Translations under genes and position numbers: made by a program
Notes under the pieces: generated by a model
The model's database searches: none
What the model was told of the DNA's origin: nothing
The model's input: the letters and a program-made list of their open reading frames with translations, nothing else
NCBI GenBank assembly: GCA_005406025.1
Contig: BGZK01000002.1
Location: 310,001 to 374,000, forward strand
DNA length: 64,000 bases
Source: Eumeta japonica
Taxonomy: Eukaryota; Arthropoda; Insecta; Lepidoptera; Psychidae
Direction of reading: 5' to 3'
Shown: one piece after another, positions 43,100 through 53,589 of the stretch
Layout: each line of letters begins with the position of its first letter
Position numbering within the stretch: position 1 is the first letter of the stretch

Positions 43100-44807
43100 C
43101 ACAAGTTTCACGCGATCCTGCTGTTCACGATGCTACAATGGCCCGTGCAGGCCCTTCAACTACAGAAAATAGAGAAAAATCCTGGAATCATACCTATAAA
43201 AGAGAGAGAAGCTTGCTTCCAAACCGATAAATGGATAATTTTAAAAAGTATTGATTTAAGCATTTTATATAATGATATTTTAACAAATACTAAGGTATTC
43301 GAAAAATATATTAATTCAGTCCAAGTTTCATATAAAGGAACCTATATAAAATCGTCTAACTTAATACTGCTGTTAAATTACTTAAGAAATAAAACTATCA
43401 AAAAATATGAAGTTAGTACCTCACGCACGTATTAAGTGAGGCCTCATTAATCCCTTAGGATCTGTTATAAAAATAATTACTGGAAATATGGATTACGAAA
43501 CACGTTGAAATACGATTAGTAATTCATATAAATTAAAGATAATCAATTTATGACGGATAAAAAATCTATATTATCGCACAAACAATTGAAAGTTTTATCA
43601 ATAATTCAAAGATAATCGACAATAACTTCGAAGAAATTAGTAAAACCTCAACCGATTCAAGAATAAAATGAATGAAATGATATAATATAACGTACAGTAC
43701 AGTAATGTAATAAATATGTATAATATGATCATGTATAACTTTAGAACAACATATACGAAAATAAGCGTGTTAGGAACCGCAATACCCTTTAGCAAACTTT
43801 CTGTCTTACACCAGTCAATTATTGAATCCCAGGAATTATTATCCGAGTTAGGTAAAATTGAAAAATACAATAAACTTATATGTAAAGTTGAACCTCAGAA
43901 TTTATTGAAAATTGAAAAAAACTTTAACGTTAAAGGCGTACATAAGAAATCATATTATAAAATTTACAATTGGGGTGCCTTTGATCCAAAGCGAACTTTA
44001 TATATATTATAGGTGATTCCCCTTAGCTAGCATAATCCAAGTACCAAGCAAACCCTTGTAGTTACTCCTAGATACTCGTACCTGATAATTAATGGTTTAT
44101 GCTTCGGATTCAGAAACGCGCCTTGCTAAGGGCTGTTGAGGGAGATACATACATATGCTACAAATAACAGACAGCCACATACGACGATGATGTGTGTTGT
44201 CGATTTAATGAAATACGCAACGAACATAAAGTCGTCCTTCCAAGTTCCGATAATTATAGAAGATTTGAAGCTACAGCGCATTGATCTAAATATATGGATA
44301 CGATATTCCAAAAATGTGAATATATTATGTAATAGATGCCACCACGAAGTCAATAAACAAAGGATACAAGGAACATATATGATAACGACATAAGACACTT
44401 GCGAAATTACGACCAACGACGTCTATCTGAAATTACGCACATACGAAATAGAGGAAACAAATCCTGAATATCTTCTAGTGATCAATCTACCAGAGATAAC
44501 GACAACAATCTACGTCACTTCATATCCAATCGACTTGAAGAAAGCGAACCTAAGTAACATCCGTTATTTGTCTTATGTGTTAAAGCAGAGCACAAGTGAA
44601 AGTGCATCAAATCTTGGAACTATTATTATAATTGTGATTGTAATTTTAATAGTATTCATGTCAGCTGTTACAGCACTATTGTATTACTATTATAAAATCA
44701 AGCCACGTACGCGAAATTATCCCCCTGAAAATGAATGTATCTCGGATAATTCCGCGCTTAATGGGGGAGGAGTTATGTATCCTGCAACCCTTAGATTGTC
44801 TACATAA
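43100..44807 (+). pseudogene. env: env, errantiviral envelope glycoprotein, broken
   Basis: Open segments at 43130-43435, 43716-44012, 44136-44393 and 44478-44807 lie in several frames, separated by stops and frameshifts. Just after 43435 there is a furin-like basic site followed by a hydrophobic, glycine-rich fusion-peptide-like stretch, the hallmark of errantiviral Env and of baculovirus F-type proteins. The last segment (109 codons) has a transmembrane helix at residues about 48-70 and a short basic-aromatic tail. The final codons run into the polypurine tract and 3' LTR. The copy cannot make a functional protein. Confidence 0.82.
44762..44770 (+). other. Polypurine tract
   Basis: GGGGGAGG directly before the 3' LTR (start 44771), the plus-strand primer site. 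Confidence 0.85.
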
Positions 44808-45092
44808 AGTCATAACAAAAAAATGTTACATTGTAAGGGGCAGAGTCATCATCTGTATCGCATCCACCGTCCCCAAGAGGTGCGCATGGCCGAGAAACAA
44901 ACAAGTTACCTCGTCCCCCGCCGTAACGATCTCTCCCCTCCTCTTTTCTCGGAGAGGTCTGTCTGCATTCGGCGCTACACACGGCAGATCGGCTAGGAAA
45001 TAGTACATAGCTCCCGTACAACTAGTTCGACTTGCCTATGTCTAATTAAATAAATTTTTAAAAAGACATTGATCGAGACTCATCATTTAACT
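44771..45092 (+). repeat. 3' LTR, 322 bp
   Basis: Starts AGTTATGTATCCTGCAACCC and ends CATCATTTAACT. It contains AATAAA at 45049-45054. Compared with the 5' LTR it has substitutions throughout and lacks two short blocks in the CCCGCC ... TCTCGGAG region. Four terminal open frames (44731-45021, both strands) are LTR shadows. Confidence 0.93.
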
Positions 45093-45099
45093 ATGTGCT

Positions 45100-45945
45100 G
45101 TACAGGCGATGGGCTGACGACCTGTTAAAGGTTCACTCAGCACACACGCATATTATGTGCTTGTGTTAGCGAGAGTGTGTGAGAGTGCGTGCGTGTGCGT
45201 ATATATGCGTGAATGCATGTGTGCTTCTATGAAGCCGCAACAGGTATACCGATATCGTTTTAAAATATCAGAAAACTTTCAACTTTTTAAAATGTGGATA
45301 TCAGATAAGAACTTGAGTTTCGAATGTCTGTTTGGTATTAAGTAAGCTCATATTTCTCTCATTATTATATATCTAAATGTTGGGGTGAGATCAGTATTAG
45401 GATTGAGGTTATGATAGAAAAGTGTCATGAGTCGATACTGAAGATGTTGTAATTCATTCCAGGTACACGGGCGGAGCTGTGTGTTTAGTATAGAAATAAA
45501 GACAGATTTAGATATTCCTTTGTGAATATTTTTTTTCAACTAGTGCATATAAATAATAACTTCAGTTTATTACAAAATGGGGCAAGTCGGCAAGGACTAC
45601 AATAGAAAATCGACAAATTTTAAACACCCGAAACCGACGAGCTTTCATAGATCAATTGAAATATGCTAGTGACATAGAGCGATATGCAAAGATTTATACC
45701 TTTCAGGAAATAAGTGTTTCCATAATGTCTAAAATATTATGGAAAATAAATCATAACACGTACGTTTTATTCATTCACAATCGTACATCGGAGACCGCAT
45801 AAGACAGTAGACTACACAAGCCGACAAGTTCGGTGACAGCCCGAGTACTGCCGTAAGTTTTTGAAATGTCAAACACAATAGATCAACAAGGCAATCGTCC
45901 GAGCTGTGGCAACACCAATGGAAATTGAAACTCAAATATTTAATT
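45100..45945. other. Spacer with TG-rich tract
   Basis: 45155-45235 is GT-rich (GTGTGTGAGAGTGCGTGCGTGTGCGTATA). At 45578 a 30-codon frame starting MGQVGKDYNRKSTNFKH is unrecognised. Otherwise AT-rich. Confidence 0.4.
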
Positions 45946-45949
45946 ATTT

Positions 45950-46060
45950 GACGTAGGAATAGTGCGTAGGCCGCGGCTTCACCGAGTCGCCCGAACGGGC
46001 TCTCAGAGCGCCGGCGCTCGAGTTCGCAAATAACGAGCCTGGGGGCTGGTCTGTTTAAAG
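45950..46060. other. GC-rich block, candidate regulatory element
   Basis: GGCCGCGGCTTCACCGAGTC, CGAACGGGCTCTCAGAGCGC and GGCGCTCGAGTTCGCAAATAACG. No frame of interest. Confidence 0.3.
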
Positions 46061-46209
46061 CTACTCACTAAATGGGAAGATATTTGTTGATTGGCTACCG
46101 ATTTTAGGTTGGAAAGCATTAAGGGAACCTGTAAATTTCAATCCATCTGATACTGCAAAAGCTCGCAAACATATTATGTTTCGTTGTTATGTTTTTCTTT
46201 TTGTTTCCT

Positions 46210-46440
46210 TTCGTTATATTAAGTGATTACGTATCGTGGTAGAGCCGTACTGTGTCCAACTTGCTGCATCAATAAAATTAAATTTGTGTCGAAAAAAAAA
46301 TACCCCAGATATTTGTATCATTCTACTGCTGAGGCGCATTCTCTTACAAAGTTTTATTTTTTCCCGACTATAGTGAAGCCAAAAGGAGGAATATGCTTTC
46401 AGCCCGTGTATGTATGAATGTGACCACATATGCTCATCTG
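46210..46440. repeat. Decayed dispersed repeat fragment
   Basis: CGTATCGTGGTAGAGCCGTA, CCAACTTGCTGCATCAATAAAA, CCGACTATAGTGAAGCCAAAAG and AGGAATATGCTTTCAGCCCG look like a familiar lepidopteran repeat, but only one copy is in the window. Confidence 0.4.
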
Positions 46441-46574
46441 TTGGCTCTCAGCTGTTAAACTACTAATCAATTATTGTTAATGACGAACGTATAACTAAGT
46501 AGCGCCTAATGACATTTTTACAGCATTGTCGTATTTATTTCAAAACTATTTTTTATCTAATAGTTGCACTATTA

Positions 46575-46865
46575 TTTAAGCCAACAGAGAGGTGGTCGCC
46601 GCCGCCCATGTACACACGCATCTCCAGGGGTTACCAGCGCGTTGCCGGTCACTTATGTAGAAACAGGATATCTGATGGAGGCGAGATTGACTGAGAGGGC
46701 AATGTGTCTCCGGAACTTTCACTCACTGAAAGAAACCCAACAGCGAAGCTGTTACTTCACGGCTATATCCTGTGACAGTGTGGTATCTCACGTTGACCTG
46801 GCACATTTTCGTGCTGCAGCCGAGTTGACAACAGCACGGCCTACCGCTCGATGCTGAGAGTACCA
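46575..46865 (+). repeat. Dispersed repeat family R1, copy 4
   Basis: GAGAGGTGGTCGCCGCCGCC, ATGTACACACGCATCTCCAG, GTTGCCGGTCACTTATGTAG, CGGAACTTTCACTCACTGAA and GTGCTGCAGCCGAGTTGAC in the order of copy 1 and, inverted, of copies 2, 3 and 7. Confidence 0.8.
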
Positions 46866-46869
46866 ATAA

Positions 46870-47315
46870 CGTTGTTTTTGTTTTGATTGAAAGAGTTATT
46901 AGCTATTCAAAAAAAAAGTGCATTGATATGAGTGAAACTTAAAAATTTAAATATACATCATCGGTTTGAAGATAGCAACTCTCTAACCAATTAGATTCCC
47001 GGAATAAAACTGCTAGTCTTTCTATAATTATTTATGATATGATCTTTTTAAATTGCACTTATCAGAGTAATTTGAGACATATCATTGTAGTATACAGTAC
47101 TGGATCTAATTCGATATTACGATTTCAAGAAATTGCAAAAAGCTTATAAAAAGCGACATCTGTCGTGGACCAGTGAAGAAAAATGACGTCAGTTACATAG
47201 AAGAAGGTTTCATGACAAATATTATAAATGCAAATAATATATATATATGTATATAATTTACAAATGTAAATAAGTTAATTTGCATTCACAAAAACAGAAG
47301 TTTGTGTACGCTAAT
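46870..47315. other. AT-rich spacer, nothing recognised
   Basis: Contains a TGACGTCA palindrome at about 47184. No other content recognised. Confidence 0.45.
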
Positions 47316-47319
47316 AAAA

Positions 47320-47420
47320 TCTCATTAGGCGGCGCGAGCCCACTAAGCCCTGCGCCCGCGCGCCGCCCAAACAAAAGTTATTAAGGCCCCGTAAGCCCGC
47401 TCACTTAACTTACGACATAA
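47320..47420. other. GC-rich block with homeodomain-like words
   Basis: Flanked by GCTAATAAAATCTCATTAGG, a near-palindromic pair of TAAT cores. Followed by CGGCGCGAGCCCACTAAGCC and CGCGCGCCGCCCAAACAAAA. The flanking pairs look like a regulatory site. Confidence 0.35.
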
Positions 47421-47424
47421 ATTT

Positions 47425-48640
47425 TTGTCATTTCGACTCCTCGTTTAGAGCCTAATATAATTTCAGAGGCTTTCACGTGTAATGGGTTTGATTTTTTTTT
47501 GTTGACTACGTTCTCGAAGCTCTGCGTAACAAAAACAGAGAGTAAGGACATCACAAGTATGAAGTTATGAAGCTTTAGGGCACGTCGTCCACGAACGCCC
47601 ATTCAGCTCGCATGTCAAACCTTGAACGTGTGAACAAAGTTACAGTCGTAGCAATGCTGTCGAAGAATGTTATGAACGAGACGTTATTTTTTGTTACTTG
47701 TACTCGCGCGAGGTTTAAATCGCCCGATTGCTGAAGCGAATATCCCCTCTCCAATCTTTTTATTTCAGATAGAGGATTGAACCTTAGGTCTAACCTTAAG
47801 CTCTCACGCTAGCTCAGTACAGATCGACTTAGGTCGTTTATTCCGTTATCACCGTTGCAGTGACAATGGAGTCGACGATCACACGTGTTTTCAGACACGG
47901 AGCGAAAAATTTTTCATTTGACTTAAAGATTTATTAGTCGATTTGCCCTTAGTCAGCATTGGAACCTTACACCCTCCATTGTGATGGCGTTTCGTTTAAC
48001 TGCATGGCCACCAACACACTTTTGAGACGTTTAAACGATTCATCGGCGCCAAAAACGCTGTAGCATCCTGTAATGTTAATAATATTTTAAATAATGTAAC
48101 TGAATCAAGTATAGTTCCTATCGTGGTCCGCTTTATAGTTATTTTAAGTCAAAAGTTAAAACAATTAATGTCTAGAATACATTTTTTTTGTTTTGAGATT
48201 ACTAAACGGAAACATTGAGTACACGACATTTTTCTTCTTCACATAGGTGGACCTCAAAATGTCGTCACGAGATTAGAATGTAATTGCGTAACTCGCAGTT
48301 AGTGAAGGGTTGATTTGTAGCCAGTGATGAGTTTCGCTATTATCTTCCGGTTCTCTCATCAAGTCCTCATCACCAAGTATAGTATACTGGAGATGTGAAA
48401 ACGATCTAAATGGTTTTATATTCGAGGGGTTTAATAATCGGTGTTGAAGAATTCCACTGTCCACCTTCATGTTTCAAAATCCGATGATACGAAATTATTG
48501 TGTCGTCTTCCTTACTACATACTTCCAAAGTTTTAAATCGATACTATAATTAAAAGTAGGTTAAAATCGACGTCCTCGATTTGCTTACATAGTTAGTTTG
48601 TTAGTTACAACAAGCGAAGTTTTTTTTTATAAAATTTATA
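47425..48640. other. Spacer with mixed-GC stretches, nothing recognised
   Basis: 47700-47900 (CGCGCGAGGTTTAAATCGCC, GATTGCTGAAGCGAATATCC) is less AT-rich than its neighbours and contains TTTTTATTTCAG, a splice-acceptor-like sequence, at about 47757-47768. No exon could be defined. Confidence 0.35.
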
Positions 48641-48644
48641 AGAG

Positions 48645-48905
48645 CCAAACGAGTATGCGGACCGTAGGAGACTAGATGGTCACCGCCGCCCATGGATACC
48701 GTCAACTTCAGGGGAGTTACTAGTGTTTTACCGGCGTTTTAAAAGAGATTACAATTTTTTTGATCATCGCTTTATCGAAGTTCATTGACAATATAATTGA
48801 TGGTAAACCGTTCTAAATGCTCATCGCACGTGGCAAAAAATTTTGCATAAAGCATACGGTGGTAGAACATCAGTCATCAAAAACCTAATAAAAATACAGT
48901 CGAAA
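48645..48905 (+). repeat. Dispersed repeat family R1, copy 5 (long-type)
   Basis: AACGAGTATGCGGACCGTAG, AGATGGTCACCGCCGCCCAT, AACTTCAGGGGAGTTACTAG, then CACGTGGCAAAAAATTTTGC and CATACGGTGGTAGAACATC. The second part matches copy 6 (AAACGTACGGTGGTAGAAA), a sub-type that differs from copies 1-4 and 7 after the first 80 bases. Confidence 0.7.
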
Positions 48906-48909
48906 AAAA

Positions 48910-50100
48910 TTTAAAATTAAGTGCTTGTCAATTTAAATTTCCTTATTAAGCAGAAAATATTAAAGACGGTAAAAGATGTTGTAGCATGATTTTACTAGAC
49001 TCATAATTCTTCACGATTAAGAGTAAAATAACTCTTATGTATTTTTAATTTCATTCAAAGTAGAAACTTTAAAAAAAATAGGTAACTAATTTAAACGTTT
49101 TGTTTCGTCTACTTAATCACTCCTACATTCAAATTTTGTAATCAGTTATTTTTTTATAAGTTAGACGCCTAAAGTCATTAACAGAAGCTTTTTTTTCTAA
49201 TAAAAATGAGAAAAGAAGAAATTGCAGTAAATCAATGTTATATATTCCGTTAGTTACGTATTCTATAAAGGATTTTGTGTTCTAGCAGGTTCGATTTGTT
49301 TGTACACGAGTAAGTTACGCAGGACATGCGGTTACTACTGTAATAAAACGGACATATTGTCGTGTCGTTAAGATTATCTTCTAAAGGAAGAGCTTGGATT
49401 TGCCGATGTCGTTCCAAAACTCCTCGCTTCTGTATCGGCTTCACAGTATTCGCCATGATACTTAGCATCTGTCTACCTCGCATTCTGTCCATGGTTCGAT
49501 CATATTCTTACATCGAATTTCTGACACTGAACAATATTCAATAAAATTATTTAAAAAGTATAGAGCAGTGATTGGGATAGAAGTGCGTGAAGAATTTTAA
49601 AAATCTCACGGCTGAGCTGAGGTACGTGCCGCTATGACCGACGCTGTATCGCAGTTAGTTTTCTATAATCCCTATTTCTCGTAAACGTTTATAGAATTCA
49701 TAAAAAAACCCATCTGAAATAACTTATCTTTAATTATCTAATCGCAAATTATGCTCTAATTAAACACGCGTATTAATGAGTCATACGTAAACGTACATAT
49801 AATATGCATACAATACATTAATTTGCGTACGCGAGATACGTGAAATAAAATAAATACCTATTGTAACAATTTATGATTTATGTAGCGTAGAAAATAGTCC
49901 GAGAATAAGATTACATGTTCCTGACAACATTCAATATAAAATAATATTCGTTATATTTTTGGTCCTTAACATTTTTGGAATAAAGTTCCTTATCGCACGT
50001 TACACTCAGGCGCTTGATGTATGGGAGCTATACGAAAGAAGTGTAACCGCAATGACAAATGCTGACCGTTGTTGCTTTAGTTAACATTTTCATAAATATG
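48910..50100. other. AT-rich region, nothing recognised
   Basis: An 80-codon minus-strand frame at 49250-49492 is unrecognised. Confidence 0.4.
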
Positions 50101-50103
50101 TTC

Positions 50104-50211
50104 ACCAACGTCCATACCAGGCTGAATACATGGGTCCTCGTCCTATCACGTTAAGCAGCGTCGGGCGCGGTCAGTACTTGGATGGGTGACCGCCTGGGAA
50201 CACCTTTTTTT
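50104..50211 (+). pseudogene. 5S rRNA-derived sequence with internal Pol III promoter
   Basis: The sequence ACCAACGTCCATACCAGGCT, then TCCTCGTCCTATCACG, then GTTAAGCAGCGTCGGGCGCG, then TACTTGGATGGGTGACCGCC, then TGGGAACACC follows the animal 5S rRNA order closely. A few bases after ATCAC (the CGAA of loop B/helix III) are missing, and so are the last ~15 bases that pair with the 5' end. Box A, the intermediate element and box C of the internal control region are all present, and a T7 run at 50205-50211 directly follows AACACC as a Pol III terminator. It is therefore a processed or SINE-like 5S derivative, not a normal rRNA gene. Whether it is transcribed is unknown. Confidence 0.88.
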
Positions 50212-50214
50212 CCA

Positions 50215-51210
50215 TAAAATATTAAATGAAACTCATGGACTATTTCAATTCAAGTATCAAATACCAGCCTAAATATAAACTTAAATAAATCTGATAGAAT
50301 CATTGGAAATGATTTTGAATTCAGAATATCTTTGCAAGTAAATCGGCTTAGGTAAACAGTACCTCTGAATTATCAGATTTGAAGAGTTGGCAAAATTTTA
50401 TAATAAGATAAAGTTTGGGCTCAATATCCACAATGTCAATAAAATATCACCACTAAGAAACTAAAAAGGAAAGAAACAAACAAAGAAATATACAAAGTGA
50501 AGCGAAATGAAACCGTTTAAGAAAACACTCCTGAACTTTTTTTCGACGAGTTTCATGAAGTTAAACTTTGTAAGGTAAGTCGGTTTTACGTACTTTACAA
50601 TTTTGGAATATTTCAACCGAGATTTCTTTACAAACTCCTTCATTTAAAATTTTTAGCTGAAAATCTTTAGATAAAGAAAAATTACAAAACAATTTCAAAA
50701 GAAATAAGAGGTCTTATTGACGATTAAATAAGCAAAAATATCAAAAATAGCAAATGAGTTCCCATTTTATTTGGCTTAAATTTTTGATTTGTTTTCTATT
50801 TTAACACAAAAACTGATTATTTTATTATATACTGTGAATAATAATTGTTTATTACGCAATTTTATGTTTTTTATTGTTTACGTAATAAAAAAAAGACTTC
50901 TTGTGGGTTGCTGTCCCGATACCATATACTTGTAAGTTACTTTTGATTAACAAAATATGATAATAAAATAACAATAAAATTTGTTTACTTGTTTACACTC
51001 GGAACATACACTTTTGAGAATACTTTATTCTAATGTGACATATTTATTATTTCAAGTATTATACGAAGTAGCACTTTATTAATGCTCAAACAAAGATAAA
51101 AAAAAAAATTCGAAGAGCTCATGTTCATAGGTCCGTAGTGAATGGTGCCATATTTGCAGTCCATGCCGATCTGGCGATCATACCTCGAGAGGACGAGTAC
51201 GGACGCATTC
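50215..51210. other. AT-rich spacer, nothing recognised
   Basis: No coding sequence or repeat family seen. Confidence 0.5.
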
Positions 51211-51214
51211 TGTA

Positions 51215-51560
51215 TGCATCTAGCAGATACCAACAGACAGATTCAGGAGACAGATCACGCAGTCAAATCCGGCAGTCAAATTATGCAATCAAATCCAGCA
51301 GATAGATATAATAAAAAGATTCAGCATACAAATTCAAAAGACATGCAGCAGATTAGTTTAACATACATATTCAGCAGACAAAATCAGTAGACGGATTCAG
51401 CAGACAGATCTAATACAGGGATCCAGCAGGCAGATCCAGCAATAGATCCAGAAGACAGATCTAACTGATAGATCCAATACATAGATCTAACAAACAGATC
51501 CAACCGATAGATTCAGCAGACAAATTACACATCCAGGAGATAGATCCAACATATCTCCTT
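51215..51560 (+). repeat. Degenerate minisatellite, about 14-bp unit
   Basis: The consensus AGATCCAGCAGACA recurs with variants (AGATTCAGGAGACA, AGATCTAACTGATA, AGATCCAATACATA, AGATCCAACCGATA), about 20-25 units. A frame at 51142-51390 spans part of it and is a by-product. Confidence 0.75.
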
Positions 51561-51564
51561 CGAA

Positions 51565-52335
51565 AATGATCTTGAATAAACACATAGATAAACAATTAAT
51601 TTAAAATGTTTGTTTGGGTGGATAGTTACAAATAATACTATGGAATTAAAAGACACAGTTCATTGTACTCATATTTATAGATTAATTTAATTTTTTTCTT
51701 TCTTTCGAACTACACTATACCAGTACATAAATTACTGCCTTTCAATTAGCAAAACTTTAATAAAACATCATATTTCAACCGTTCTCGCCTAATTAACATT
51801 TCATTTGCTTCATTACAGAAACAATGATAAAGCGCAAACAGATATAGTAGAGCCAACATTTATTTATTCCAGCATAAAATATCAAGTCCTGGAAACATGT
51901 CGTGTTTACAGATTACCCGTACACGTTACGTTCGTATTAAAGTAATTATTTGCTTGACTGCTTTATTTTCATTAACTTTTAATTGAAAGCTCTCGCAAAT
52001 TGCTGACTTTCGGGAAATTGGATCCGAGCTGTGGCATGTCCCAACATAATCGTACTTTGTGATCAACAAACGTCTCTCTAGATATTCACGAGAATCACGG
52101 TCGATGCGCGTGACATTATCGAAATTTTTATGTGATTTTTAAAGATCCTCCTTAGAGATCGTTAAGCAATCAAAATGCTTATTTATGATTCTGTGAAAAC
52201 TGTGAATTGATATACATTCTTTGGTATGGCGATTGTATGCATCGTTTTAAATTATAAAGGAAAATTTTCTGAAGTATTAGATTTTCGCTAAGAAAATGGG
52301 AAATTGTCTAAAAATACGAAATATCACTTTCATCG
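51565..52335. other. AT-rich spacer with a GC-richer stretch
   Basis: 52000-52120 (GACTTTCGGGAAATTGGATC, CACGGTCGATGCGCGTGAC) is a possible regulatory stretch. No gene recognised. Confidence 0.35.
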
Positions 52336-52339
52336 ATTT

Positions 52340-52375
52340 TCGACGTTGTGTAGTGTACAAACCCCACAACGTCGA
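52340..52375. repeat. Hairpin, 11-bp perfect arms
   Basis: TCGACGTTGTG and CACAACGTCGA flank a 14-base loop. Confidence 0.85.
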
Positions 52376-52388
52376 TATACGACTCATA

Positions 52389-52429
52389 TTTGCGAAAAGA
52401 TGCATGCAATCAATGCATCTTTTCGCAAA
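52389..52429. repeat. Hairpin, 17-bp perfect arms
   Basis: TTTGCGAAAAGATGCAT and ATGCATCTTTTCGCAAA flank a seven-base loop GCAATCA, only 13 bases after the preceding hairpin. Confidence 0.9.
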
Positions 52430-52529
52430 AATTCATAATATACTCCTTTTTTAGAACAACTTCACGAAAGTGACTATATAAAAAATATACTTATAAATAA
52501 TATAGACACAACCATACTAAACGCTCGGC

Positions 52530-52640
52530 TAAATTGCAATCGTGAGCGCCTTGCCGGACGACCGCGCGTCACGCCGCGCAGCGTGCCCGGGCACGTGACG
52601 AACTCGAATTCTGCCTTGCGTTCGGGCTAACCGATGTATT
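52530..52640. other. CpG-rich block upstream of a TATA promoter
   Basis: GTGAGCGCCTTGCCGGACGA, CGCGCGTCACGCCGCGCAGC and CCGGGCACGTGACGAACTCG. Non-coding in all frames examined. It lies directly upstream of the promoter-like segment at 52697. Confidence 0.35.
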
Positions 52641-52696
52641 GTTTTTAAAGAATTTAGCTAGTCACTGACCTATAAATGATACTCGATATTGTCAGT

Positions 52697-52938
52697 TATA
52701 TAAAGGTCGCCAAAAGTATTCATTATATTAGTTTTTGGTGTCCCACGTGTTTCACTCATCTCTAAACGAACAAGGTAAATTATAACATTAAAGTCTAAAT
52801 AGCTTATATGAAAAATTTTGTTTCTTATACCGAGTTATTTTAAGTATATAATAAGCTAAGTATTTTTTAATATAGTTTATTTAGGAAATTTCTAATCATC
52901 GGTTATAATTTCAGATGTTCTCTTGCATGAGTTGTTAA
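52697..52938 (+). promoter_or_regulatory. Candidate core promoter, small first exon, intron and short ORF
   Basis: TATATAAAG at 52697-52705 is followed 25 bases later by an initiator-like TTCATTA (A at 52722). A 53-base exon would end at ACAAG|GTAAAT (GT at 52775-52776). A 140-base intron then ends TTATAATTTCAG, and the next base begins ATGTTCTCTTGC, a seven-codon frame with a stop at 52936-52938. MITE family M1 is inserted about 22 bases later. The TATA-exon-intron-ATG spacing resembles small insect genes whose first exon is short, but the coding frame is too short to name. It may be a gene broken by the MITE, a non-coding transcript, or chance. Confidence 0.4.
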
Positions 52939-52960
52939 TTCGCGGAAATCCATAAGACCC

Positions 52961-53182
52961 TAGCCTGTAATATATTGTAACATGCAGCATGCAACCCACT
53001 ACTGACCCTCGAATCTGTTCTTCTATTACGAGTTCTCGTCCAAAGAATTGAATTTTATTGGAGACGATTGATAGATGTCGGAAAATTAAGCTATGGATAG
53101 GAATTCGTAGTGGAAGAAAAAATTCGAGGGTCAGAGATGGATAGCACGCTGCATGTTAACACATATTGCAGGCAAGCGTTTG
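52961..53182. mobile_element. MITE family M1, copy 3, longer form
   Basis: AACATGCAGCATGCAACCCA and CTACTGACCCTCGAATCTG on the left, with AAAAAATTCGAGGGTCAGAG and CACGCTGCATGTTAACACAT on the right. The right end GCAGGCAAGCGTTTGA matches the complete copy. Here the inner part is a longer inverted repeat than in copies 1 and 2, which lack that right-hand inner arm. Confidence 0.8.
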
Positions 53183-53189
53183 ATTTCAG

Positions 53190-53585
53190 ATTACGCACCG
53201 GCTGCAAATAAGCTAAAACTGAATTAAAAGATTCTATTACAGACGTGCATACACCCATATATATATACGAGAGCAATCAATAAAAACGTGCTAATATTAA
53301 ACTGATAGAAAAGTAATATTGGTTTTTATCCGTCTAATACATTCTTTTGAAAGATGGAAAAATAAGCAACATAAATAAGCGAATTTCGATGTCTCTTTGT
53401 AAATAGTTGTTATAGATCCCTCTTAAAATATCGACATCTGATGAAATATCTAATTTTGAAAATCGTACTGAATGAAAATAAGTTTCCGCATTATCTATTG
53501 ATTTTGTTTTAATACGGAATATAAAACAAATTTAAGAATTTATAAATATTTAATAATACAAAATGGCATAATTTAAAAAAATAAG
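53190..53585. other. AT-rich spacer, nothing recognised
   Basis: No structure or gene recognised. Confidence 0.45.
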
Positions 53586-53589
53586 GAAA

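Larger units (their letters stand above)
37590..45092 (+). mobile_element. Errantivirus-type LTR retrotransposon (env-bearing Gypsy), decayed
   Basis: The 7,503-bp element is bounded by two LTRs that begin AGTTATGTA and end TTAACT. Both sides carry the 4-bp duplication ATGT (37586-37589 and 45093-45096). The order LTR, tRNA-Ser primer site, gag, protease, reverse transcriptase, RNase H, integrase, env, polypurine tract, LTR is that of the insect errantiviruses. Every gene carries stops or frameshifts, and the LTRs differ by about three bases in the first 35 and by several small indels, so the insertion is old and inactive. It lies in the intron upstream of the Dscam-like exon, transcriptionally opposite to it. 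Confidence 0.95.

Noticed and set aside
44731..45021. Open frames on both strands in the 3' LTR
   Set aside because: They lie in LTR sequence and match no protein; shadows of GC-rich LTR sequence.
51142..51390. An 82-codon plus-strand frame
   Set aside because: It runs into the 14-bp minisatellite and encodes nothing but its translation.
51215..51560. Possible CRISPR array
   Set aside because: Units are contiguous and 14 bp with no unique spacers, and the host is an animal.
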